A DNA stretch of 64,000 nucleotides from Streptomyces showdoensis. GTDB lineage: Bacteria > Actinomycetota > Actinomycetes > Streptomycetales > Streptomycetaceae. Of the stretch, positions 33,196-41,771 are shown one piece after another. A program made the position numbers and the translations under genes. Location: contig NZ_BAAAXG010000027.1 of the NCBI RefSeq assembly GCF_039535475.1, forward strand, positions 328,001-392,000. The letters are read 5' to 3'. Below the pieces are notes generated by a model. The model was not told where the DNA came from, searched no databases, and saw only the letters and a list, made by a program, of their open reading frames with translations. Position 1 is the first letter of the stretch. Each line of letters opens with the position of its first letter.

Positions 33196-34617
33196 GTGAG
33201 CAGCGAGAACGCAGACGCCGGAGCGGCGGAGACCGGCGTGGCCGGAGCGGGGTCGGTGGGTCCGGACGGGGGTCCGCCCGAGGTCTGGGACGTGGTCGTG
33301 GTGGGTGCCGGACCCGCCGGGGCCACCGCGGCGTACGCGGCGGCCGTCGCCGGCCGCCGGGTGCTGCTCCTGGAGAAGGCCGAGCTCCCCCGCTACAAGA
33401 CCTGCGGCGGCGGCATCATCGGCCCGTCCCGCGACGCGCTGCCGCCCGGCTTCGAACTGCCCCTGCAGGACCGGGTCAAGGCCGTCACCTTCTCGCACAA
33501 CGGGCGCTTCGCCCGCACCCGGCGCTCGCGCCGGATGCTGTTCGGCCTCATCAACCGGCCCGAGTTCGACGCCCAGCTCGTCGAGCACGCCCAGAAGGCG
33601 GGCGCCGAGCTGCGCACCGGAGCCACCGTCACCCGGGTCGAGCAGCACGGGCCGACCGTGCCCGACCGCCGCACCGTGGCCGTGGTCCTCGCCGACGGCG
33701 AGACCGTGCTCGCGCGGGCCGTCGTCGGCGCCGACGGAAGCGCCAGCCGGATAGGGGCCCACGTCGGCGTGAAGCTGGGCCAGGTCGACCTCGGGCTGGA
33801 GGCGGAGATCCCGGTCCCGGCGTCGGTGGCCGAGGACTGGAAGGGGCGCGTCCTCATCGACTGGGGGCCCCTGCCGGGCAGTTACGGCTGGGTGTTCCCC
33901 AAGGGCGACACCCTGACCGTCGGCGTCATCTCGGCGCGCGGCGAGGGTGCGGCGACCAAGCGCTATCTGGAGGACTTCGTCGCCCGGCTGGGCCTCGCGG
34001 GCTTCGAACCGGCCGTCTCCTCCGGCCATCTGACCCGCTGCCGCACGGACGACTCGCCGCTCTCCCGCGGCCGGGTCCTGGTCTGCGGCGACGCGGCCGG
34101 TCTGCTCGAACCGTGGACCCGTGAGGGCATCTCCTTCGCGCTGCGTTCCGGACGGCTCGCCGGAGAGTGGGCGGTGCGGATCGCCGAGGCGGGCGACGCG
34201 GTGGACGCGCGCCGCCAGGCGCTGAACTACGCCTTCGCCATCAAGGCCGGCCTCGGTGTCGAGATGGCCGTGGGGCGCCGGATGCTGGCGCTGTTCGAGC
34301 GGCGCCCGGGTCTGCTGCACGCGACCATCACCGGCGTGCGCCCCGCGTGGAACGCGTTCGCGGACATCACCCGCGGCTCGGCCACCCTGGGCGGCCTGGT
34401 CCGCGGCAACGGGCTGGCGCGTCGTGCGCTCGACCTGCTGGACCGCCGCATGGACACCGCCTCGGGCGTGGGTCCCGCGGGGCGCGGGGTCGCCCGCAAG
34501 GACGGGGAGGCGGCGCGGGACGCGGTGACGGAGGACGTTCCGGAGTCCCCGGCCGCGTCGGTGGAGCCGGACGGGCGTGACGCCTCGGACGGCACGCAGG
34601 TGCCCGAGGCCTCCTGA
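33196..34617 (+). CDS. geranylgeranyl reductase-family FAD oxidoreductase
   Basis: 473 aa. VWDVVVVGAGPAGATAAYAAAVAG is the FAD-binding fold. ELPRYKTCGGGIIGPSRDAL is the PxxYxWxC-like substrate loop of the geranylgeranyl reductase group, VVGADGSASRIGAHVGV and VLVCGDAAGLLEPWTREGISFAL are the second and third flavin blocks. The family saturates isoprenoid chains (menaquinone, lipids) or hydroxylates substrates. The C-terminal 60 residues are acidic and disordered. AGGAG lies upstream of the GTG. The preceding 187 nt hold a TAGGAT box about 50 nt before the start. Confidence 0.86.
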   Translation: MSSENADAGAAETGVAGAGSVGPDGGPPEVWDVVVVGAGPAGATAAYAAAVAGRRVLLLEKAELPRYKTCGGGIIGPSRDALPPGFELPLQDRVKAVTFSHNGRFARTRRSRRMLFGLINRPEFDAQLVEHAQKAGAELRTGATVTRVEQHGPTVPDRRTVAVVLADGETVLARAVVGADGSASRIGAHVGVKLGQVDLGLEAEIPVPASVAEDWKGRVLIDWGPLPGSYGWVFPKGDTLTVGVISARGEGAATKRYLEDFVARLGLAGFEPAVSSGHLTRCRTDDSPLSRGRVLVCGDAAGLLEPWTREGISFALRSGRLAGEWAVRIAEAGDAVDARRQALNYAFAIKAGLGVEMAVGRRMLALFERRPGLLHATITGVRPAWNAFADITRGSATLGGLVRGNGLARRALDLLDRRMDTASGVGPAGRGVARKDGEAARDAVTEDVPESPAASVEPDGRDASDGTQVPEAS

Positions 34618-34695
34618 TCCGAACGGCACGGCCGAGGTACGGACGTACCGGGACGGGCATGCGCGGCGGCGGTACGGAGCGGATCCGTGCCGCCG

Positions 34696-35169
34696 TCAGC
34701 GCGTGACGGTGATGCGGAAGACGGGGTGGTCGGGCGCCGCCGCCGCCAGTTCCGCCTCGGAGGACTCGGCGGTGACGCCCTGGAAGTACTGGTTGACCTC
34801 CCAGCCCCAGCGCTTGAGGTAGCCGCGCAGGACCGCCGGCTTCTCGGCGTCCGGGACCTCGACCGCCGTGAAGTGACGCACCTTCCGGCCGACCCGCAGC
34901 TCGCCGCCGCCCGCCTCCCGCATGTTGCGGACCCACTGGGAGTGGCCGCGCGCCGAGACGAGGTACTGGGCGCCCCCGTGCTCGTACGGGTTGACGGGGA
35001 TGCGCTGCATCCGGCCGCTCTTGCGGCCCCGGACGCTCAGCTCGGCCGAACCGAGGAGGCTGACGCCGTGGCGGGCGAGCCAGCCGACCACGCTGTTGAA
35101 GCGGATGGCGAGGGGGCTGCCCTGAAGGTAGTACGGCCGGGACTGGGGCTGCGGCTGGGACGAGGCCAT
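34696..35169 (-). CDS. deazaflavin (F420)-type nitroreductase-family protein
   Basis: 157 aa split barrel. LSVRGRKSGRMQRIPVNP is the signature of the F420-dependent Ddn-like family, and QYLVSARGHSQWVRNMREAGGGELRVGRK the second block. It would reduce a substrate with F420H2 in the cytoplasm. The ATG at 35169 has AGGAG 7 nt upstream; the ORF upstream to 35217 runs into the operator region. It is divergent from a TetR regulator across a 147-nt region with repeated palindromes, and is very probably its target. Confidence 0.88.
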   Translation of the reverse strand: MASSQPQPQSRPYYLQGSPLAIRFNSVVGWLARHGVSLLGSAELSVRGRKSGRMQRIPVNPYEHGGAQYLVSARGHSQWVRNMREAGGGELRVGRKVRHFTAVEVPDAEKPAVLRGYLKRWGWEVNQYFQGVTAESSEAELAAAAPDHPVFRITVTR

Positions 35170-35211
35170 CGTGGGCTCCTGGGGACGTTGTGAAGCGGTG
35201 CTCCGTTTTGT

Positions 35212-35222
35212 GAGCACTGCTC
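35212..35222. promoter_or_regulatory. operator candidate GAGCA-C-TGCTC
   Basis: A perfect 5-1-5 palindrome 43 nt upstream of the deazaflavin reductase start. It is closely related to the site at 35263-35275. Confidence 0.7.
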
Positions 35223-35262
35223 TCGCTCGACATCAGTGTGCCTCTTTCGCCGTATCAAGGCA

Positions 35263-35275
35263 AGAGCAGTGCTCT
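35263..35275. promoter_or_regulatory. operator candidate AGAGCA-G-TGCTCT
   Basis: A perfect 6-1-6 palindrome 42 nt upstream of the TetR start. A half-site ACTGCTCTC occurs at 35307-35315, just before the ATG, and GCGGTGCTCC is repeated at 35195-35204 and 35285-35294. Confidence 0.7.
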
Positions 35276-35316
35276 CGTTTCGGTGCGGTGCTCCAAAACA
35301 TGGCACACTGCTCTCC

Positions 35317-36021
35317 ATGACCACCGTTCAAGGAGCCCGCGCCCGCGCCCGCGTCGAGATCACCGCGGCCATCAAGGACGAGGCCCGCACCCAGCTCGCC
35401 GCCGAGGGCGCCGCCAAGCTCTCCCTGCGCGCCGTCGCCCGCGAGCTCGGCATGGTGTCCTCCGCGCTCTACCGCTACTTCCCCAGCCGGGACGACCTGC
35501 TCACCGCCCTCATCGTCGACGCCTACGACGCCATCGGCGCCGCGGCCGAGCAGGCCGACGCCGCCGCGGCGGCCACGGCCCCCGCCGACCACCTCGCCCG
35601 GTGGACCGCCGTCTGCCGGGCCGTCCGCGCCTGGGCCGTCGACCACCCCCACGAGTACGCCCTCATCTACGGCTCCCCGGTCCCCGGCTACACCGCCCCC
35701 CAGGACACCGTCGGCCCGGCCTCCCGCGTCGGCCTCGTCCTCGTCGCCCTGGCCCGCGGCGCGTACCAGGGCCGAGGCCTCGCCCTCCCGCCGCTGTCGC
35801 CCGCCCTGCGGCCCGAGGCCGAGCGGCTCGCCGCCGACCTGGCCCCCGATCTGCCGCCCGCCCTCGCCACCGCCCTGGTCGCCGCGTGGGCCCAGCTCTT
35901 CGGGCTGGTCTCCTTCGAGGTCTTCGGCCAGTTCCACCGGGTCGTCGAGGACCGGGACGCCTTCTTCACCGCCTCCGCCGAGCGCCTCGGCCGCGAGGTC
36001 GGGCTGCTGCCCGCGGCCTGA
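35317..36021 (+). CDS. TetR-family regulator, WHG-domain type
   Basis: 234 aa. The HTH reads EGAAKLSLRAVARELGMVSSALYRYFPSRDDLLTALIVDAYDAIG. The C-terminal half, DHLARWTAVCRAVRAWAVDHPHEYALIYGSPVPGY, is the WHG-type ligand domain found in many actinobacterial repressors. The ATG at 35317 lies directly after a half-operator, so binding would block its own expression. It probably controls the divergent F420-type reductase, which would suit a sensor of small hydrophobic or redox-active molecules. Tandem repeats follow the gene. Confidence 0.9.
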   Translation: MTTVQGARARARVEITAAIKDEARTQLAAEGAAKLSLRAVARELGMVSSALYRYFPSRDDLLTALIVDAYDAIGAAAEQADAAAAATAPADHLARWTAVCRAVRAWAVDHPHEYALIYGSPVPGYTAPQDTVGPASRVGLVLVALARGAYQGRGLALPPLSPALRPEAERLAADLAPDLPPALATALVAAWAQLFGLVSFEVFGQFHRVVEDRDAFFTASAERLGREVGLLPAA

Positions 36022-36051
36022 AGCGCCCGGCCCGCCCCTCCCGGCGGGACG

Positions 36052-36123
36052 CCCGTACCCCCGCACCCGTACCCCGCGCCCGTACCCCCGCGCCCGTACC
36101 CCCTACTCCCCCGGGAGTACGGG
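36052..36123. repeat. CCCGTACCCC tandem repeat ending in a palindrome
   Basis: Four units beginning CCCGTACCCC occur at 36052, 36066, 36079 and 36093. The last unit lies inside an inverted repeat: TACTCCC-CC-GGGAGTA at 36104-36119, with outer arms CCCGTAC (36093-36099) and GTACGGG (36117-36123). It sits between TetR and the sensor kinase gene and may serve as terminator, operator or both. Confidence 0.6.
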
Positions 36124-36166
36124 TGAGCACCCCGCCCGGCTGACGCCCCGGCGCCCCGGGCCCGTC

Positions 36167-36172
36167 TAGCGT
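36167..36172 (+). promoter_or_regulatory. TAGCGT -10 box for a leaderless start
   Basis: TAGCGT lies 6 nt before the sensor kinase ATG with no Shine-Dalgarno. Confidence 0.45.
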
Positions 36173-36178
36173 GGCGCC

Positions 36179-37399
36179 ATGGACGCGCACCCGACGAGGA
36201 ATCCCGGCCGCGGCGGGCCGCCGTGGCCGCGCCCGTGGCGATGGGCGGCGCACGAGCCGGGCGCCGGGCCGCCCTGGCGCTCGACGCTGCTCGTCACCGT
36301 CTTCGTCCTGGTCGGTACGGGCTTCGCCGCCAGGAACCAGCCCGACCGGCTCGCGCTCGACGCCCTCGGCCGCGCGCTGCTCCTGCTCTGCTGCGCCCAG
36401 CTGCTCCTGCGTCACCGCCGCCCCGTCCCGGTGGTGTTCGGCGTGTCGGCGGTCACCCTCGCGTACCTGGCCGCCGGGTACGCGTACGGCCCGGTGTTCG
36501 CCGCCGTGGCCGTCGCCTGCTTCGCGGCCGTCGTGCACGGCCACCGCCGGGCCGCCTGGTGGGCGCTCGGGCTGCTCTGGGCCGGACACCTGCTGCTCGC
36601 GCACTGGCTCTACCGCCGGCTGCCGCCGGCCGGTGACGGCCCCGCCCCCTGGGGGCAGGAGCTGCCGGTCGCCGCGTTCGCCGTCGCGATCCTCGCCGCC
36701 TCCGAACTCGTCCGGGTCCGCCGCGAGCAGTGGGCGAAGGAGCGCGCCGAGCGGGCCGCCGCCGAGCGCCGCCGGGCCGACGAGGAACGGCTGCGGATCG
36801 CCCGCGAGCTCCATGACGTCCTCGCCCACTCCCTCTCCGTCATCAACGTCCAGGCCGGCGTCGGGCTCGCCCTCCTCGACGCCGACCCCGCCCAGGCCCG
36901 GACCGCCCTCACCACCATCAAGGCGGCGAGCAAGGAGGCCCTCGGCGAGGTGCGCCAGGTGCTCGACACGCTGCGCGCCCCCGGCGACGCGCCCCGCGCG
37001 CCGGCCCCCGGCCTGGACCGCCTGCCCGAACTCGTCGAGCAGGCCGCGGCCGCCGGACTCACCGTACGGACCCGGGTCGAGGGGCGGCCCCGGAGCCTGC
37101 CGCCCGGCACCGAGCTGGCCGCCTTCCGCATCGTGCAGGAGGCGCTGACCAACGTGGTCCGCCACTCCGGCTCGCGCACCGCCGAGGTGGTCCTCGGATA
37201 CGGTCCCGATTCCCTCGCCCTCCGCGTCGACGACGCGGGCCCGGCCACCGGCGGCGACGCGGGCGGCAGTGGCAACGGACTCGCCGGGATGCGGGAGCGG
37301 GCCGCCGCGCTCGGTGGCACGATCGAGGCGGGCACCCGGCCGGACGGCGGTTTCCGGGTGCGCGCCACCCTCCCCGTACGCCCCCAGGAGTCCCCGTGA
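36179..37399 (+). CDS. NarL-type two-component sensor histidine kinase
   Basis: 406 aa. Five or so hydrophobic segments (residues about 35-180) make a short membrane sensor without an obvious outside domain. A coiled linker (EQWAKERAERAAAERRRADEE) leads to the HisKA_3 motif RIARELHDVLAHSLSVINVQAG with His212. The HATPase block AFRIVQEALTNVVRHSGSR, RVDDAGP and GNGLAGMRERAAALGG completes it. The final codons overlap the regulator start as GTGA, so the pair is co-translated. The signal is unknown. No target operon is adjacent. Confidence 0.93.
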   Translation: MDAHPTRNPGRGGPPWPRPWRWAAHEPGAGPPWRSTLLVTVFVLVGTGFAARNQPDRLALDALGRALLLLCCAQLLLRHRRPVPVVFGVSAVTLAYLAAGYAYGPVFAAVAVACFAAVVHGHRRAAWWALGLLWAGHLLLAHWLYRRLPPAGDGPAPWGQELPVAAFAVAILAASELVRVRREQWAKERAERAAAERRRADEERLRIARELHDVLAHSLSVINVQAGVGLALLDADPAQARTALTTIKAASKEALGEVRQVLDTLRAPGDAPRAPAPGLDRLPELVEQAAAAGLTVRTRVEGRPRSLPPGTELAAFRIVQEALTNVVRHSGSRTAEVVLGYGPDSLALRVDDAGPATGGDAGGSGNGLAGMRERAAALGGTIEAGTRPDGGFRVRATLPVRPQESP

Positions 37400-38061
37400 T
37401 CCGTGTCGTGCTCGCCGACGACCAGTCGCTCGTCCGGGCGGGCTTCCGCGCCCTCCTGGACGCCCAGACCGACATCGAGGTCGCCGGGGAGGGCGCCGAC
37501 GGCGAGGAGGCCGTCGCCCGGGTGCGCGAACTGCGCCCGGACGTCGTCCTGATGGACATCCGGATGCCGCGTCTGGACGGCCTCGCCGCCACCCGTCTGA
37601 TCACCGGCGACCCGGAGCTCGGCGCGGTCCGGGTGGTCATGCTGACCACCTTCGAACTCGACGAGTACGTCTTCGAGGCGATCCGCTCCGGGGCCTCCGG
37701 CTTCCTCGTCAAGGACACCGAGCCCGAAGAGCTGCTGCGCGCCGTGCGCGCGGTGGTGGACGGCGACGCGCTGCTCTCGCCGGGGGTGACCCGGCGGCTG
37801 ATCGAGGAGTTCGCGGCGCGGTCCAAGCCGCCCGCCCGCGCCACCGGCCTCGACGGGCTCACCGAGCGCGAACGCGAGGTGATGGCCCTGGTCGGCATCG
37901 GCCTGTCCAACGACGAGATCGCCCGCCGGCTGGTCGTCAGCCCGCTCACCGCCAAGACCCACGTGAGCCGCACGATGGTGAAGCTCGGCGCCCGCGACCG
38001 GGCCCAACTCGTCGTCCTCGCCTACGAGTCGGGCCTGGTCAGGCCGGGCTGGCTCGGCTGA
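37396..38061 (+). CDS. NarL/LuxR-family response regulator
   Basis: 221 aa. The receiver domain has the acidic pair VVLADDQSLVR, phospho-acceptor Asp54 in VVLMDIRMPRLDG, and the conserved Thr and Lys (MLTTFELDEYVF, FLVKDTEPEELL). The C-terminal LuxR HTH reads LTEREREVMALVGIGLSNDEIARRLVVSPLTAKTHVSRTMVKLGARDRAQLVVLAYE. It is the partner of the overlapping sensor kinase and would activate or repress transcription when phosphorylated. The palindrome at 36104-36119 upstream of the kinase is a possible autoregulatory site. Confidence 0.95.
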   Translation: MIRVVLADDQSLVRAGFRALLDAQTDIEVAGEGADGEEAVARVRELRPDVVLMDIRMPRLDGLAATRLITGDPELGAVRVVMLTTFELDEYVFEAIRSGASGFLVKDTEPEELLRAVRAVVDGDALLSPGVTRRLIEEFAARSKPPARATGLDGLTEREREVMALVGIGLSNDEIARRLVVSPLTAKTHVSRTMVKLGARDRAQLVVLAYESGLVRPGWLG

Positions 38062-38078
38062 GCCGGGCCCGTTCACGT

Positions 38079-38825
38079 TCAGACGACGGCCGAGTTCTCC
38101 CGCCACAGCCGGGCCAGGGCGGCGTCGCCGGTCACGGTCAGCGCGTCGTGCGGAAGCCGGTTCCACAGGGCCAGGTAGAGGTGGTCGGCGGGCCCGCTCA
38201 GCTCGCAGTCGGCCGGCCCCTCCGCGCCCGTCTCCGTGGCGGGAGCCGCCGGGGACAGGCGTACGGTCCACACGTCGCCGGTGTCCGTGGTCCGCACCCG
38301 CAGGACCCGCGGCTCCTCGGTGCGGACCCTGCTGCGGTCGCGGGCGTGGAAGCCGCGCAGCAGCTCGTCGATCCCGTCGGCGGCGACGGCCGGGCCGACC
38401 GGGCCGGGACCGGCGGTGAGCGCGGACTCGGCGTCGGCGCGGTGCACGATCGTCTCGTGCGCCTGCCGCCGCGCCCAGAAGGCGCGGGGCGACGGGGCCG
38501 GAAGGAAGGTCCAGCACTCCAGGTCCTCGGGGGCGGCGCGCAGGGTCTCGACGAGCCGGGTGTGGCCCTCGCGGGTGTACGCGAGGAGCGCCTCGCCGTC
38601 CAGGTCGGGCTCCTCGAAGCCCTCGTGGTACGTGGTGCGGCGCTCGGCGACGAGGCCGGTCGCCCAGCGGTGGACGGCGGTCGTGTGCCGCAGCAGGTCG
38701 CGGATCCGCCAGTCCGGACAGGTCGGGACCTCGGCGTCGGTCCCGGCCGCGGCGGCGGCGTCGAGGAGTGCCTTGCCCGCCGCGTCGAGGGCGTCGATGT
38801 GCGTGTCGGTGCTCAGGGTGTCCAT
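38079..38825 (-). CDS. mycothiol-dependent maleylpyruvate isomerase-family enzyme
   Basis: 248 aa DinB-like four-helix protein. VPTCPDWRIRDLLRHTTAVHRWATGLV and FWARRQAHETIVHRADAESALT are the MDMPI metal-binding and core blocks, with His residues placed as in mycothiol S-transferases. The C-terminal MDMPI_C part includes VRLSPAAPATETGAEGPADCELSGPADHLYLALWNR. Such enzymes use mycothiol to process or detoxify small molecules; the substrate is unknown. A CATAAT box lies 7 nt before the ATG, which suggests a leaderless transcript. It converges on the response regulator gene with a 17-nt gap. Confidence 0.88.
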   Translation of the reverse strand: MDTLSTDTHIDALDAAGKALLDAAAAAGTDAEVPTCPDWRIRDLLRHTTAVHRWATGLVAERRTTYHEGFEEPDLDGEALLAYTREGHTRLVETLRAAPEDLECWTFLPAPSPRAFWARRQAHETIVHRADAESALTAGPGPVGPAVAADGIDELLRGFHARDRSRVRTEEPRVLRVRTTDTGDVWTVRLSPAAPATETGAEGPADCELSGPADHLYLALWNRLPHDALTVTGDAALARLWRENSAVV

Positions 38826-38931
38826 GCAGCGGATTATGGCGTCCGGTCCGGGCCGCGCGGGCGCCGAACGGTCCGGTGCGGCGGTCCTTCGGCGCGCCCC
38901 TGCGCGCCCTCGTTGGTCCGGGCCGGACCGC

Positions 38932-40152
38932 TCAACCGGCGCCGTGCGCCCGGTCGTCGCGTGTCGCGTACCCCATGGCGGCCGCCCCGGCGGCGAGGAC
39001 GGCGACGGTGGTGAGGGCGACGGGCAGCGAGAACCAGTCGGCGAGGAAGCCGATAGAGGGCGGGCCGAGCAGCATCCCGCCGTAGCCGAGGGTGGAGGCG
39101 GTCGCGACGCCGCTCGGGCCCGCGAGGGCGCCGGCGCGGGCGACGGCGACGGGGAAGATGTTGGCGAGGCCGAGCCCGGTGACGGCGAAGCCGAGCAGGG
39201 CCGCCCACACGCTCGGGGCGAGCGCCCCGAGCAGCATGCCCGCGGCCGCGGTGAGCCCGCCGGCGACGAGCGTGCGGGTCTGGCCGAGCCGTTCGAGCAG
39301 GGCCGTGCCGGACAGGCGCCCGGCCGTCATGGTCAGGGCGAACAGCGCGTACCCGGCCGCGGCGACGCCGGGGTGCGCGTCCAGGTCCTGCGCGAGGTGC
39401 AGCGCGCCCCAGTCGGCCAGGGCGCCCTCCCCGTACGCCGTGCACAGCGCGATCACGCCGAACACGAGGACCGCCCGGCGGGACCCGGAGCGGCGGGCGG
39501 CGGACGGGCGCGCGGGGAGCGCCTCCGGCGGCGCGGGGGAGGGGTGCCGCAGCAGTACGGGCCCGGCGACGGCCGTCAGGAGGAGTCCGGCGACGGTGAG
39601 GCCGAGCAGGTGCGCGGTGGGCGACAGGCCGCCGGCGACGAGCCCGCCGAGCCCGGCCCCGACCATGCCGCCGAGGCTGAAGGCGGCGTGGAAGCTGGGC
39701 ATCACGGGCCTGCGCAGCGCGGCGACGAGGTCGACGGCGGCGCTGTTCATGGCCACGTTGATCCCGCCGTACGCGGCTCCGAACAGCAGCAGGACGAGGC
39801 CGAGGGCGAGCGGGGAGCGGGTCAGGGCCGGCAGGGCGAGCGAGAGCGAGAGCAGGACGGCGGTGACGACGGTGACGGGGTGGCTGCCGTAGCGGCGGCA
39901 GAGGCGCCCGGTGAGCGTCATGGTGACGACGGCACCGGCGGACACGCCGAGCAGCGCGAGCCCGAGGTCGCCGGCGGAGGCGCCGGTCTGCTGCTTGATG
40001 GCCGGGATGCGGACCACCCAGCCGGCGAAGAGGAAGCCGTCGAGGGCGAAGAAGAGGGTCAGGGCGGAGCGGAGGCGGGACAGGGGGAGGGAAGCGGTGT
40101 CTCCGCGAGATCCCCCCGGTACGGCCGTCCGTACTTTGTTTAGTAGCGGCAC
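38932..40152 (-). CDS. MFS transporter
   Basis: About 406 aa with 12 predicted TM helices. LFFALDGFLFAGWVVRIPAIKQQTG is TM1, GRLCRRYGSHPVTVV the loop-2 motif, and the paired halves are joined by a polar loop of about 30 residues (RHPSPAPPEALPARPSAARR). Members of this branch are often found with ROK regulators and are thought to move sugars or export drugs; the substrate is unknown. The start is uncertain: GTG at 40152 lies at the edge of a possible operator and TTG 40188 is upstream. It is divergent from a ROK regulator, a likely controlling partner. Confidence 0.85.
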   Translation of the reverse strand: MPLLNKVRTAVPGGSRGDTASLPLSRLRSALTLFFALDGFLFAGWVVRIPAIKQQTGASAGDLGLALLGVSAGAVVTMTLTGRLCRRYGSHPVTVVTAVLLSLSLALPALTRSPLALGLVLLLFGAAYGGINVAMNSAAVDLVAALRRPVMPSFHAAFSLGGMVGAGLGGLVAGGLSPTAHLLGLTVAGLLLTAVAGPVLLRHPSPAPPEALPARPSAARRSGSRRAVLVFGVIALCTAYGEGALADWGALHLAQDLDAHPGVAAAGYALFALTMTAGRLSGTALLERLGQTRTLVAGGLTAAAGMLLGALAPSVWAALLGFAVTGLGLANIFPVAVARAGALAGPSGVATASTLGYGGMLLGPPSIGFLADWFSLPVALTTVAVLAAGAAAMGYATRDDRAHGAG

Positions 40153-40157
40153 AAACT
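40133..40157. promoter_or_regulatory. candidate ROK operator between MFS and ROK genes
   Basis: ACTTTGT (40133-40139) and ACAAACT (40151-40157) form an imperfect inverted repeat with an AT-richer centre than the surroundings. It lies at the likely start of the MFS gene. Confidence 0.4.
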
Positions 40158-40360
40158 CAGGATAGGGGTGTTGGGGCTCCGGATTCAAGGCGGCGGCGGA
40201 GGGTGCTCCCCGGGTCTGCCGCGGGACGCTCGGGAGGCTGCCTGGGCGGGCGGTCCGGCGGGTCCGCCGGCGGCCGTTCCGGACGCGGTGGCGGGCGAGA
40301 CCCGGCCAAAGGAGGGGCGGCGGGGGCCCGGGGCGGGTCGATCATGGGAGACTCGCCCCC

Positions 40361-41596
40361 ATGAACGGCAAGGCGACGACGACCACGCGAACACGGCTGG
40401 ACAGGGGGCGCAGCGCGCTCGGACCCGCGCTGGAACTGGTGCACACGGGCCGTGCGCCCACCCGGGCCGTCCTCACCGCCGAGCTCGGCGTGACCCGTGC
40501 CACCGCCGGAGCCGTCGCCGCCGAGCTGGAGGCGCTCGGCCTCATCCGGGTCGACTCCAACCCCGGCGCCGCCGCCGGTTCGCAGGGCCGCCCGTCGCAC
40601 CGCCTGTCGGTCGACGAGAAGGGTCCGGTCGCCCTCGCCGCCCAGGTCCACGCCGACGGCTTCCGCGCCGCCCTCGTCAGCCTCGGCGGCACGCTGGTGG
40701 CCACCGCCCCCGGCTGCGTCACCGTCTCCGCCGACCCCGCCCAGGTGCTGGGCGCCGTCGTCGAGGCGGGGGCGGGGCTGCTCCGCGACACGGGCCGCCG
40801 CTGCGTCGGCGCGGGGCTCGCCGCGCCCTCCGCGGTGGCCGAGCCCGAGGGCACCGCCCTCAACCCGCTCCACCTCGCCTGGCCCGCCGGCGCGCCGGTC
40901 CGCGAGATCTTCGCCGAGCAGGTGCGCGCGGCCGGCATCGAGGGCCCCGCCTTCACCGGCAACGACGTCAACCTCGCCGCCCTCGCCGAGCACCGCCACG
41001 GCGCCGGGCGCGGTGCGAAGGACCTGCTGTGCGTGGCCACCGGCCACCGCGGCGTCGGCGGTGCCCTCGTGCTCGACGGGCGGCTCCACACGGGGAGTTC
41101 GGGCCTCGCGCTGGAGGTGGGGCACCTCACGGTGAACCCGGAGGGGCGCCCCTGCCACTGCGGTTCGCGCGGCTGCCTCGACGTCGAGACCGACCCGCTC
41201 GCCTTCCTGACCGTCGCGGGGCGCGCCCCCGGCCCCGAGGTCTCCCTGCTCCAGCAGGCCCGTGACCTGCTGCGCGACCACTCCGACGACCCCGGCGTGC
41301 GGGCCGCGACGGAGGAGCTGATCGACCGCCTCGGCCTCGGCCTGGCCGGTCTGGTCAACATCCTCAACCCGGACCGGATCATCCTCGGCGGCCTCCACCG
41401 GGAACTCCTCAACGCCGACCCGGGCCGGCTCCGCGCCGTCGTCGCCGACCGCAGCCTGTGGGGCCGCAGCGGCGGCGTGCCGATCCTGCCCTGCACCCTC
41501 GACCACAACAGCCTCGTCGGCGCCGCCGAACTCGCCTGGCAGCCGGTCCTCGACGACCCGCTCAAGGCGTTGGGCGGGGCGGTGGCGGCGGAGTAG
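40361..41596 (+). CDS. ROK-family transcriptional regulator
   Basis: 411 aa. An N-terminal winged HTH (ALELVHTGRAPTRAVLTAEL, VTRATAGAVAAELEALGLI) precedes the ROK domain. The ATP-site region is degenerate (QVHADGFRAALVSLGG in place of D-x-GGT), so kinase activity is unlikely. The effector-binding block SGLALEVGHLTV and the zinc motif CHCGSRGCLDVE remain. It should repress until a sugar or sugar phosphate binds. GGGAGA lies about 9 nt before the ATG. The divergent MFS gene is the natural target. Confidence 0.9.
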   Translation: MNGKATTTTRTRLDRGRSALGPALELVHTGRAPTRAVLTAELGVTRATAGAVAAELEALGLIRVDSNPGAAAGSQGRPSHRLSVDEKGPVALAAQVHADGFRAALVSLGGTLVATAPGCVTVSADPAQVLGAVVEAGAGLLRDTGRRCVGAGLAAPSAVAEPEGTALNPLHLAWPAGAPVREIFAEQVRAAGIEGPAFTGNDVNLAALAEHRHGAGRGAKDLLCVATGHRGVGGALVLDGRLHTGSSGLALEVGHLTVNPEGRPCHCGSRGCLDVETDPLAFLTVAGRAPGPEVSLLQQARDLLRDHSDDPGVRAATEELIDRLGLGLAGLVNILNPDRIILGGLHRELLNADPGRLRAVVADRSLWGRSGGVPILPCTLDHNSLVGAAELAWQPVLDDPLKALGGAVAAE

Positions 41597-41757
41597 GGCC
41601 TGCCGCGCCGGGCGTTCGGCGGGGCCGCGCCGAGAACCGGACCTCCCTCAGGCGCCGACCCGGGCCGAGAGCCGGGCGGCCCCTCGGCGGGCGGGGTTCC
41701 TCCGAGGGCCGGGCGGTGCCACCGTAAAACCACTGGTCACCCCGGGCGGGCGCCGCA

Positions 41758-41763
41758 TAGGGT
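41758..41763 (+). promoter_or_regulatory. TAGGGT -10 box for a leaderless start
   Basis: TAGGGT lies 8 nt before the methyltransferase ATG with no Shine-Dalgarno. Confidence 0.5.
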
Positions 41764-41771
41764 CCGGCTCC

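Noticed and set aside
34636..34649. GGTAC-GGAC-GTACC as terminator between convergent genes
   Set aside because: Only a 5-bp stem; too weak to claim.
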